Assembly: GCA_024734495.1 (NCBI GenBank) | Contig: JALMQS010000075.1 | Location: forward strand, 7,855,891-7,919,890 | Reading direction: 5' to 3' | From: Forficula auricularia | Taxonomy: Eukaryota > Arthropoda > Insecta > Dermaptera > Forficulidae | Length of the DNA: 64,000 nucleotides | In this document: positions 24,075 through 33,569 of the stretch, one piece after another | Position numbering within the stretch: position 1 is the stretch's first letter | Layout: the number at the start of each line of letters is the position of its first letter | Notes under the pieces: model-generated | Told to the model about the DNA's origin: nothing | Databases searched by the model: none | Seen by the model: only the letters and a program-made list of their open reading frames with translations | Translations under genes and position numbers: made by a program

Positions 24075-25630
24075 TGCTCACAAATAGAATATAATTGTTA
24101 TTCTAAGGATATTTGCACCAACAACAACAACATAATACTTGTTAATAAAAAATAACCATTATTATTTGTCTTGACAATTAAATACTTAATTGAAACCTTC
24201 GCAATAGAAAATTGAATCTTTTCTTTATTTTTTTAACTGATATATACAACATAAAATGTATTTTTGTTTGTATTTTTGAACGAGATGTTTATTTTATAAA
24301 ACAACCAGAAATAACTTCACTTAGAATTAAATTAAAGAAAAATTGGGTAGACACTGAGGAATCAATTGAGAGATACATAATTAAAATTTGTAATAACGAG
24401 AAAACAAGTATAAAACGTTCTGGCTAAACTTTCCCTTTATCATTTATGAAACTTGAAGATATTTTAAAGATAAAGATTACCAAAAATTAATGAAAAATAT
24501 TTTTTTTTTTTTCAGAAAATTTTAACAAATTTTCGAAAAAAAGACTAATTGATCATTTTTTAATTAAAAGTCATATAGAGTTATTATATTTTCATCAAGC
24601 AGAAGGAAGACACGTTTTGATTTAATTTTCATAAATTAAACATTTCTGCCACTCCAAGCAAAATACATATCTTATATAATTTACGTTTTAGATAGTAAAC
24701 AGATAACCTGATTTTAATATAAAATAAAAATAAAATTGCAAAGCCCCAAGACATTAATTTATTTCCTTAAAAACTGGTGAATCGTATTAGCGCTGTTTCC
24801 TATTTTTTTATTTGATTTATCTCGAATCCCTCGCTCTCGCTCTAATCTTCATTTAATTTCGGATTTGATTTTTAAGCCCTAAAGGCCTTTCATCCCATAA
24901 ATAAATGGGATAAATATTCGATTTTGAAATAACATGCGATCGCTTTTAGTCATTTTTCTTATCATTCTGATATTAAGCTCGAAGATTAACAGTAGTGGAT
25001 GAAATTAGGAGATCGAAAACCGCCATATCAACCGAGAAATACTAAAGAGAAAAGAGTATGAAATTGTTAAGGAAATAGCAGTTTCATAATGCCAAGGCTA
25101 CTTGGAAGGGTTTAGCTGTCTTATTAGACAGCCCTGTAATGAACGATCCTGTCATTATAAATGGAACATAAATAACGAAATAATTTAATTATTTACCATG
25201 TGCTTATTTTATAATATACTTACTCATTATAGAGCGCCTGAAGTGGAGAGTTCTCTTCAAAGTAAAGTTTTAACAACTTGTTCTTAGGGGGTGGTTTACC
25301 TTTGGCTTTTATTGTATGACGATATGCCTTATTTCTTATAATTTACTAAGTTATTTAATAATTAAACAACATTAAACATGATGAAATATACAAATCATAT
25401 AAGCTACACAACAATCTCGGTATGTTGAAAGCAACTTTTTTATGTGACCACTGAACTTAAGCAACAACTTATAACAGGGTTAGTTCTTTGTTAAATGAAT
25501 GACAATATGTGTTTTTGTGATTATTTGGTAAAACATTACTTTATAAATATGTAAGGCAGGGGTTCGAACCCTCGATTGGTCCTAGGCGTGTATTTGATTA
25601 ATATTTTCTCTAAATTTAAAACATTTTTTA
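24075..25630. other. AT-rich non-coding DNA
   Basis: No gene seen. GGTTCGAACCC at about 25561 looks like a polymerase III B box but lacks an A box or tail. CATCAAGCAGAAGGAAGACAC (about 24595) and CTGCCACTCCAAGCAAAA (about 24646) are decayed hammerhead-family flanks. Confidence 0.4.
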
Positions 25631-25636
25631 AAACAT

Positions 25637-25740
25637 CCCAGATAGCACACTCGCTCTTATTGTTTTAAGATGACTTTAAGATGTCTAGAAGATCTCCTAG
25701 TGTCTAGAAAACTTCTTCTAGACCAAGTGTGCTAACAGGG
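25637..25740. mobile_element. Short inverted-repeat element (about 104 bp)
   Basis: Ends CCCAGATAGCACACTCG (left) and CCCTGTTAGCACACTTGG (right, reverse strand) form imperfect inverted repeats around an internal TCTAGAAGA-rich segment that can also pair. No clear target duplication. MITE-like, family unknown. Confidence 0.45.
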
Positions 25741-25744
25741 ATTC

Positions 25745-26385
25745 ATTCATGAAATTCAACTCTATAGCTAGAGAAATAATATTATTTCTTTACGGGAAAA
25801 ATTGACGTAAAATTTATATTTTGCGACCATATTATATCATAAATTCATACCCCATAATGGTTAAGCTGCTCACAAATCATAATCCACTAGAAAGCTTCAT
25901 TTGCGCAAAATTCATGATTTGTAAACATTAAACAACGAATTAAAAAAAACCCTCAATTTCTTTATTGTCTCTTGTCTTCTAGAAACTGGAATTTCCTCCC
26001 TGCTAGGGAAGATGGAAAATTTTATGAGTTGCGCGTCTTTTTGCATATGTAAACATTGATTTATGAAGTGAAAGATCAACCCTTTAAATGGCTTGAATGA
26101 GATAATTAATAAAAATAATAATTTCAAATCTTCTTCAGGTCTTATTTTTCACTGCACCTCTTTGGATAGGATTGCATAAGCTTATCGTAATTCTCTTGAG
26201 TAAGGGTTTCCTTTTAAAAGAACAGTATTGATTTTTTCTCTCTCTCTTTCTATATAAATAAAAATATCTATTTATTTATATACAATATAATTTAAGTTCC
26301 GCGGTATATGGGGCGTCTGGATTTGTTGAAATTTTAGTTGAAGAAAAGGCATGATTAATGCGATTTATTGCTCCTGCTGGGGGTA
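25745..26385. other. AT-rich non-coding DNA
   Basis: No gene or recognisable element. Confidence 0.5.
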
Positions 26386-26389
26386 AAAC

Positions 26390-26885
26390 AGGTTTTGGAC
26401 CCGAGTGGTTGGTGTCCGAGGCGAGGCATCCATCCATCCACATTTGCCGCCTCGCTCTGCTATTTTTTCCGTTTCTCCAAACATCTGTCCTAACAACAGC
26501 TGTCGGTTGCTAAGCAACAGACCAGTACAGTCTTGCTAAAAACATTGCCCAACGTTTCCGATTTTCTATCTCCCTCTAACACGTTGTTTCTCTTGATGTT
26601 TCCGTCTCTGTTTCTCTTTGCTCATTCGCACATTTTGCACCCTTCTAGCGAGGCGCTTGGCTCATTTGTGTCCATTGCAAGGTCAATATATTTGGCACGG
26701 CGAGTAGGTCAATGTTAAGGCTGTTTTGCAATCGATGCATGAATGGGAACCGATCCTCCGATCCTCCGATCTTCCTTCCATTTGACAACGTCGCCCGAGG
26801 CCAAACCAACACCTGGACCTTCCAGGCCTTCCTGTCTATGCCACTCACTCGCTCAAGCTATCCCAACAAAATTTCTTCATTTTTA
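26390..26885. other. GC-richer block
   Basis: A moderately GC-rich stretch with CATC repeats and overlapping short ORFs on both strands. An acceptor-like CCCTTCTAG and a donor-like AAG|GTCAAT bound a tiny 33-nt segment near 26650-26682. Nothing decisive. Confidence 0.2.
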
Positions 26886-26899
26886 TCATTAGTTACCTT

Positions 26900-28660
26900 T
26901 CTTTAGAAAAAAATAAATAAATAAAATGAAAAAATTGATCCGGTAGAATTACAAAAATTCCCTTCTGCGAGGCATTGATTTTTTTTCTTTCTCTTCAAAC
27001 AAAATAAAAAAAAAAAAAAAAAAAATTCCCAGCCCCGAACAAAATATTTTATTTTCTTCTCTTTTACAGATTCAACAAAATAAAATCAAAAAGTGAAATA
27101 TTGGAAGCAAAGCTTCTATTGATTCCCTACAAAAAAATCATATTATTGATCTCAAGGAAATAAGTATTTTGATCAGTGTATGTGATTTGTGTTTAAATTT
27201 ATTAAAAAACAAAACAAAATCGAAATTTTCTTAAAAAAAAACATTTTTTCAGTTATTATTGATCTCAAGAACATAGTCAAAATGTTTAGTGCATTTGTGA
27301 TTTTTTTATATGTAAATTTATTAAAACAAAATGTAGATAATATTAATAAATCAAAATCTTTCAAATACGAATAACTATCATATTTTAATGAATCGAAAAC
27401 AATTTCTACAAAAATCTGAATAAAAATTATTCCCATCCTTTTTATTATATACCTATTATACTACCTTTACTATATGTACTATTCAATTGTATGTAAGTGT
27501 AAGAAAAATAAATAAATAAACCCAAGAACAATTTTTTGAGAGTATTTAATGTGAATATCTTGAATTCGGATGTGCTGGGTCTCATTCTCATCCCAGGCAA
27601 TATTTGTCCCTGGCCTTGAAAAAAAGGATTCGTCTTTAGAAAGAGAATTTTCGTAGAGAGAAACCCACCTTTCTCTAATTACTTTTAAAATTATTTACCC
27701 TTCAATATTAAAATTGTCAATGGTTTGACGCATTTTTCGCAAGAGGCTAATTGAAAATTAGTTGTATTTTTCACTTAACACTATTTAAGTGGACGGTGTC
27801 GATTCATAATATGCTGAAAATTTTTCATCCAGAATTTTTCATCCAGAATTTTCCTAACAGAATGCAATTTGAATGATTTCTTATTTTTGAATGGAATTTT
27901 TTATATTTTTTTTTTATAAAAATTTGTTTCTTACAAGAACTATCGTTTTTAAGTATTTTATTTCAGTATATTATTATTTTTTCTAAAATCCAAAAAACGA
28001 CAAAGAAATTTGATAAAAAAATAATTAAGAGGCATTATATTGGGCCTACGATAAACTACATAAAAATTATTTTTTCTAATTAGTATTTTACAATATAGAA
28101 ATAAAACAAGAGTTGCAATGAATGTTTTGCTCCAGCCACGTGATAACTCGCGAAATTTAAATCCGCCTAAGGCGCATCGGAAATGATTTTGTATCTTTCA
28201 ACTTTGCCGGTAATTTAATTTAAAGCCACCCCTCATCCCCACCACCGTGATCATCCCCACCAACCTTTTCCAACCCCCGCCACACGGCGTGCTTGCTTTA
28301 GAAAAAAAAAATCGATTTTTCCTTTCGATATTGAGTTAGCCAAAATAAAGTCTGTATCGAAAACATCGGACAAAATGAATTATCAGGAACATTAAGATTC
28401 ATTCTTTCAACTATTTACAATACTATATAAAATATTATCTTTTACTAGAAATAGTAGTATTTTTGAAAGGTACATGAAAACTATTAATTAATTAGACAAA
28501 ATGAAATGATCCTCCAGGTAACGCTTTATCAAAATCACATTTTTTAAAATAGTTTTAGTTTGTTCATTTTCTTTTTTCTTTAACTCGGGAATTTGTAATA
28601 TCCCTCGTTTCGACTCGGCGCCTCCCTTAAATGTAGAAGTTTATCATAAACACAGTGCGA
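26900..28660. other. AT-rich non-coding DNA
   Basis: No gene. Contains a poly(A) tract (about 27003-27024), a strong but unaccompanied splice-acceptor-like tract (about 27050-27070), and a tandem TTTTTCATCCAGAA pair near 27823-27850. Confidence 0.45.
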
Positions 28661-28667
28661 CCTTCTG

Positions 28668-28681
28668 CCGCTAGAGGGCAG
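28668..28681 (+). promoter_or_regulatory. CTCF-like binding motif
   Basis: CCGCTAGAGGGCAG matches the core insulator-protein CTCF consensus (CC-R-S-Y-AG-R-K-GGC-R) at every position. About 26 bp downstream, GCCATCTTGTGGCG (28707-28720) contains a YY1-like GCCATCTTG. The surroundings are a small GC-richer patch (28610-28730). A similar but imperfect CCGCTAGAGGTGC lies near 59686. Binding cannot be shown from sequence. Confidence 0.4.
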
Positions 28682-28739
28682 CACTTGTCAATGTGCATTC
28701 TGCATTGCCATCTTGTGGCGAGTACGCAAACTTTGTTTT

Positions 28740-29690
28740 TTGTTTTTAATTTGAGGTAGTATATTTGAATTTATGTAGTTTTGTTTGATTGAGTAGTTAG
28801 AATAAAAATTAAATTAAATTATAAATCAACTATAATAAAGAAATCATAAAATAATAATCTGAATTAATTTGTTTTCACTTATTAATATTTATTATTTTTA
28901 TTAAAATTAATCGTATTTTGCCGACAGTAGCAGAATTGTTTAATAAAGAATAAATTAGATAGTGTGTCTTCTGGTTGATGTCTTGCAGTCTCTGATGTAG
29001 AATCACAAGACGCACTAATTGATTTACTTCTTATTATTTTTAGTTATTTATAGTTGATTTATATTTTAGTGTAATAGTAGAAAAAGAAAAGTTAGATTTG
29101 GAATAATATAAAATTCCTTCCATCTTCAGGTTGCCAAACATAAAAATATTAACTTGAACAATTATATTATGTTTTAAAATAAATTCACCACAACACACAG
29201 AAAAAGAAAATTGTTCAATTAAATGAGCTTCACACATAAATACCCTTCCTTTTCTATGAATAAGATAATCCGAATGGTGCCTGGACAACTGATACATTAG
29301 CTATTAAATTGAAAAAAGAGATTATTTAATCTATTTATTAATAAATTAAAAAATACAATATGAAATTATCTCTTGAAAATTAAATCGGAAAGATTGAACT
29401 AATTATTGCATGTGTTCTTGAGTGTCGCCTTACCCTCCCACGAACCCTCAAATCCTGATGATTAATTGTTTTATTCCACAAGAGTAAAGATCTGATAAGT
29501 CAGGCTATAACGTCTTATTTCTATTTATGTATTTACGGAGATGCGCGAAAGTTAAGGGTTTCCAAAAATGTTAAGGAGACAATATCCGATTTAATTTTCA
29601 AGAAATATATTTGAAAGCTTTAATAATTGTCTTATTTTAATCTATTGATTTTAATGAATTAGAATCATTTTGTGTATTTTAAATTCTATT
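28740..29690. other. AT-rich non-coding DNA with a hammerhead-family flank
   Basis: No gene. The variant GCCGACAGTAGCAGA at 28920-28934 followed by GTGTGTCTTCTGGTTGATG (28961-28979) is a fragment of the sequence that borders hammerhead elements further right. No ribozyme core is present. Confidence 0.45.
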
Positions 29691-29695
29691 ATTTA

Positions 29696-30141
29696 TAGAT
29701 TAAAAATTCACAGTTTATTGGACAAAGTTTTTTTATTGAAGCTCTTCTTCAATTTTTGTACAAAGTTTCGTCTCTCTCGAGACTTTTCAAGTACTCAATT
29801 GGTTAGAACAACATTGGTTGAAATAAAGATAAAAATAACTGAGACATAGTAGGAATTTTTCTTTATTTCAACCAATGTTGTTCTAACCAATTGTTACTTG
29901 AAAACGTCTCGAGAGAGAAAAAACGTTGTACAAAAATTGAAAAACTCAATAAAAACTTTTGTCCAATAAACTATTGAATTTTATTCTATAATTATAATGG
30001 ACATTAAACAACATAATCTATTATTTATGATCTTCTAAAATATATCAGTCAAACTCAGCGCCAACTTATTCATCCAAACCATTTAAAAAATGAAGCTTCA
30101 ATAAAAAAACTTTGTCCAATAAACTGTGAATTTTTAATCTA
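29696..30141. mobile_element. Composite inverted-repeat element with 45+ bp perfect ends
   Basis: The left end (29699-29743) and right end (30094-30138) are perfect 45-bp inverted repeats starting ATTAAAAATTCACAGTTTAT. Inside, arms 29700-29830 and about 29860-29985 also pair with each other, so the left part is a complete foldback by itself. The GTTTATTGGACAAAG core is loosely Tc1/mariner-like and TA lies at the ends, but no transposase is present. Confidence 0.6.
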
Positions 30142-30245
30142 CTAATTATAATGGACATTAATCAACATAATCTATTATTTATGATCTTCTAAAATATATC
30201 AGTCGACTCAGCGCCAACTTATTCATCCAAACCATTTAAAAAATG
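29943..30245. repeat. 151-bp tandem duplication
   Basis: The segment from about 29943 to 30093 is repeated at 30094-30245. Both copies hold the right-end sequence (TTTGTCCAATAAACT) followed by the same roughly 105-bp unit ending CATTTAAAAAATGAA. A one-step tandem duplication of the element's right end plus flank explains the composite structure. Confidence 0.65.
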
Positions 30246-30747
30246 AATTAATCATAATTTTTTCACTTTCTTATTAACAAAATACTCAAAAGACAAAAAA
30301 AGCCAGCTATCTCAATAATTTTTAAAATGAAATTAATTAAAACAAGTTTTTAAAGAAAATTCTATTAAAAAATTTATTAAATAATATACGTAAAAACAGG
30401 CAAATAAAAATAAAATTCACATATCAAATGTTCTGTATTTTTCTAACTGTAATTCAAATCAATTTTAATTTTTTTTATTAAAAGTACACTGAATTACTTT
30501 TATCAATTTTTAAACAATTTTCTATCAAAGGGTTGGGGTTTCTAATTAACCGAGTGGGTAGCATCAATGCTTGTGAGTTCAAGCCTCGTTCTCGGCAGTG
30601 ATTTAACCGACTATAATCCAGTTCCAGTACTAACAGTTCTAAAACATAAATAATTATTTTGATTACTTATGTCTATCGATTAAATTATAAAATTTGTTAT
30701 CGGGAAATAAAGACTATATTTTTTATGCAGATAATTTATATTTTATT

Positions 30748-30784
30748 GCCAACGTTTCATCAACTTTGTTGACTTCTTCAGGGC
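30748..30784 (-). ncRNA. Hammerhead ribozyme motif, type I minimal
   Basis: Minus strand: stem I GCC, core CUGAAGA, stem II GUCAAC/GUUGAU with an AAA loop, core GAAA, a tiny stem III (ACGU), cleavage-site U, stem I GGC. All invariant core bases are present (position 7 is free to vary). The very short stem III is typical of the hammerheads in Penelope-like elements, which are thought to act as dimers. Confidence 0.75.
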
Positions 30785-30953
30785 TCAAATAGTTATCTTC
30801 CCTGTATATTTGTCATTTTTATAATTATTCTTTTTTAATAGTAAGTTAAAAAAAAAAATTCAATCTGATTGAAGTTAATGACTTGCCTAGTTATGCTTAC
30901 TAAGAAATAATAATTATAAAAATGACAATAATGCAGGGAAGATAACTATTTAA

Positions 30954-30990
30954 GCCCTGAAGAAGTCAACAAGGTTGACAAAATGTTGGC
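30954..30990 (+). ncRNA. Decayed hammerhead motif
   Basis: The partner of 30748-30784 on the opposite arm. CUGAAGA and the stem II pair GUCAAC/GUUGAC are kept, but GAAACG has become AAAAUG, so the invariant G12 is lost and self-cleavage is not expected. Confidence 0.6.
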
Positions 30991-31098
30991 AATAAAAAAT
31001 AAATTATCTGCATAAAAAATATAGTCCTTATTTCCCGATAACAACTTTAATAACATAAATAATGTAATATATAATGTTACATAGAATTTGGACTCTAA

Positions 31099-31273
31099 GA
31101 CCTATTACGCACTGTCGACTGGTCGCCGGCGACTGTGACTTTCTATAGTTTAAATGAGTGGTTACGCACTTGATTGCCGGTCGCGCCGTGCTTAAACACT
31201 CATTTAAACTATAGAAAGTCACAGTCGCCGGCGACCAAGTCGCTGGCGACCAGTCGTCAGTGCGTAATAGGTC
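31099..31273. mobile_element. PIF/Harbinger-like MITE, second family
   Basis: A 175-bp foldback with ends GACCTATTACGCACTG and flanking TAA on both sides (31096-31098 and 31274-31276). The inner arms (CACAGTCGCCGGCGACC) are also complementary. No coding capacity. Confidence 0.75.
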
Positions 31274-31785
31274 TAATATCCGAGGCCAAAAAAAAGATTC
31301 CAAATTCAAAGGAGGTAGGCTCATCCGAAGCGATTTTGAAGACTCATATTAAGAGACCAGGGTGTCAAAATAAAATTTACAAGGTAATTTTAATAGGAGT
31401 AGCTAAAATTTTCTTAAATAATTGTTTTAATTTATATTATTTTAAAAATATCGAGTATCCAGGTTTTTAACTATTTGAGTTTATTTTCAACACTACGATA
31501 CATAAAATCAAAATACTAGATTTCATGTGAAAATTTTCAATTTCTACGAATTCACCCTTTTAGACTACTTGTTGAAAGAGCTCTTAAATTGTCACTTCAT
31601 GTTTAAATGGACTTAATTCGTCTTCATTGAGTCTGACGTTGATATCTGGGCTAGTTGTCTAGTAGTTTGGAAGGTAGGGTAGATGAGTAGGTTGTTGTCT
31701 GTGTTGATGTGGAGTTGTTGGCAACCTGAGGCTGGCTGGTAGCTCGGTAGGTCGATTGTCAGCTGACGTGTCTCCTGTCCGTTAG

Positions 31786-31896
31786 CAATTGTACGCTGCC
31801 AACGGCGAGCTTCTCTACCCCCGAGGCGAGGGTCGCCGAGGACGCGGCGGCGGAAAGGCGCGTTCTTCTGCGGCCAACACCGCCCACTCGACAACG
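31786..31896 (+). other. Exon-like GC-rich segment (37 codons)
   Basis: A pyrimidine-rich GTGTCTCCTGTCCGTTAG (31768-31785) forms a good acceptor, and GTACGTAAG (31897) a good donor. The 111 nt between read, in phase 0, QLYAANGELLYPRGEGRRGR and end HSTT. Length is divisible by three, as for a cassette exon. The other frames are open too because the segment is GC-rich, and a 93-codon minus frame overlaps. A CT microsatellite follows (31924-31972). Product unknown. Confidence 0.3.
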
Positions 31897-31923
31897 GTAC
31901 GTAAGGGCAAAACGGACCCTACA

Positions 31924-31975
31924 CTCTCTCTCTCTTCCTCTCTATAAATCTCTCTCTTTCTCTATCTCTCTTTCT
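31924..31975 (+). repeat. CT-rich simple repeat
   Basis: An imperfect CT microsatellite (CTCTCTCTCTTCCTCTCT and onward), just after the donor-like site at 31897. Confidence 0.85.
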
Positions 31976-32365
31976 GACTATTTCTATAAATTAGATAGTC
32001 GATACTTTTTGATGCTTCTTCACTTCTTTCTTCTTCTTCTTTTGTTAGTACTACTTCTAGTACAAATAGAGGTTTTTCGTTAAGTCTTCCATGAAATCAT
32101 GGTTTGTTTTTGTTGTCTTAGTTCTTTCGCTAACCTGATCCCTTCGGATTTGGTTGTGTTTGAAATTAAAAGTTTTATTCTATAAGAATATTATTAAACA
32201 ATACCTAGGTTCACAATAACATGGCGTGAATCGACGTAAAAAGTGGCAAGCACTTTTTGTATTTTTCGCATAAGTCAAATAGTTTATTAAATAATTCTGA
32301 CTGTTAATTCTACATATCTAGAAAAATCTAGAAATTATTTTATTAATTTCGAAAAATGAGAAAAT

Positions 32366-32775
32366 GAAAAAAAAAAACGACTTCAAAAATATTAAATGCA
32401 ACAAATAAAATAATAAGAACTCAACAATCAAATAAAATGCACTGGGGGGTATAAAATAATTATCTAATTTAGTTAGAACTAAACGACGAAATTTTTACAT
32501 GAAATCACTTTTTGAAGTCGGTGCTAAACATATACATTTTATGAATTGCACTTACTTAGTAAGTTTGGCGGGTAATGAAGACAACATCGCCTATACTCGC
32601 TTATATAGTTTGTTTAGGACCGACTTCAAAAAGTGATGTAAAAATTTCGTCGTTTAGTTGTAACTAAATTAAATAATTATTTTATACCTTTTAGTGCATT
32701 TTATTTTATTTTTGAGTTCTTATTTATTTATTTATTTATTGCATTTAATTTTTTTGAAGATGTTTTTTTTCTAAA
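32366..32775. repeat. Inverted repeat with CGACTTCAAAAA ends
   Basis: Arms of about 155 bp (32366-32524 and 32613-32770) pair; both have CGACTTCAAAAA-type outer and inner termini and share the block TAAAATAATTAT.TAATTTAGTT. The spacer is 88 bp. The same GAAGTCGGT terminus recurs at 33196-33207. A foldback DNA element is likely; superfamily unknown. Confidence 0.6.
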
Positions 32776-32802
32776 AATTATTTTTATTTTTCTCTTTTTA
32801 GT

Positions 32803-32928
32803 GATCTTGATAATAGTGAAACAGATAATAACTTAAATGTATCTCGTAATAGAAAGATTCGTGCGAATGAATCAGAAAATGATAATAAAATTCAATTCAT
32901 AAATGGAGGAATTCTCTCGAAACGTTAG
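32803..32928 (+). other. Exon-like ORF with stop (42 codons)
   Basis: A clear acceptor tract (TTTTATTTTTCTCTTTTTAG, ending 32801) precedes an open frame LDNSETDNNLNVSRNRKIRA that runs on through NESENDNKIQFINGGILSKR to a TAG. Asn/Asp-rich, polar, no known domain. It could be the last exon of a small gene or transposon protein. The 3' part (GGAGGAATTCTCTC then GAAACG) also looks like the right half of a hammerhead, without a CUGANGA box, so it may instead be decayed repeat sequence. Confidence 0.25.
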
Positions 32929-32999
32929 TGGGTTTTAAATGAACATTTTAAGATTGTTTTTTAAAAAAGATTTTTTTTATTATAATTTCGATTATTTAC

Positions 33000-33215
33000 T
33001 CATATGTATTGGAGATTTCCGCTATTTTGTCATTGATTATATCATCAGAACTTGACCAAATTAATATGGCACCAATCGGAAACTATACTGAGCCCAATGC
33101 AAAAAAAATCATCAAAATTGGTTCACAATTGGCAAAGAAATCGAGTAACATAGACTTACAAAAAAATTCAGTCGAATTGCTCACCTCCTCCTCTTTTGAA
33201 GTCGGTTAAAAATGA
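33000..33215 (-). repeat. Dispersed repeat segment ending GAAGTCGGTTAA
   Basis: The minus strand from 33210 begins TAACCGACTTCAAAAGAGGAGGAGG-type sequence (not written in full), resembling a repeat widespread in arthropod genomes by memory. The 66-codon plus frame over it is a shadow. The repeat shares its terminus with the inverted repeat at 32366-32775. Confidence 0.35.
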
Positions 33216-33569
33216 GCAATCAACAGGATTTGAACCTGCGATCTGTAGGATTAACTGTCAGAATTATGTAATATATTATCTGATTTGCTCGGTTGATCTA
33301 CTTGAAAATAAAAATTAAAAACAAAATCAAAAACTATCGTTCGAAAAAGTAAGTTAACTATCTATCTATATATGTATAATACCAATAATATATATTGTGA
33401 ACGTACGTATACATATGGCGTAGTTAGGAAGTTTTCCTAGTGGGCCAGCTGATTAGTCCCCACAAGGTTTCAATTTCGGTAATCCGATTAGAGATCAACT
33501 AACTTTTTAGTAGAATTAACAAATTTTGGAAGTAACAAAATAATTAAATGAGAAAGATATTACATAAAT

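Larger units (their letters stand above)
30620..31045. mobile_element. Hammerhead-bearing foldback element 1
   Basis: Arms of about 140 bp (about 30702-30845 and 30900-31040) pair, with ends reading GGGAAATAAAGACTATATTT. Each arm carries a hammerhead-type segment near its outer third; the two point outward. The left core is intact and the right has lost the GAAA box. The upstream stretch (TTATGTCTATCGATTAAATT, about 30668) is shared with 61195, so the full family unit extends beyond the foldback. Likely a non-autonomous relative of Penelope-like elements or retrozymes. Confidence 0.6.

Noticed and set aside
25555..25590. GGTTCGAACCC polymerase III B box
   Set aside because: No A box at the right distance and no SINE body or tail nearby.
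30545..30600. tRNA-like GAGTTCAAGCCTC segment
   Set aside because: Only a B-box-like stretch is present; no cloverleaf, A box or poly(A) tail.
33215..33300. tRNA-like sequence on the minus strand with GCAGGTTCAAATCCTG
   Set aside because: The T-arm is good, but no 7-bp acceptor stem or proper anticodon arm can be formed, so no tRNA gene is called.
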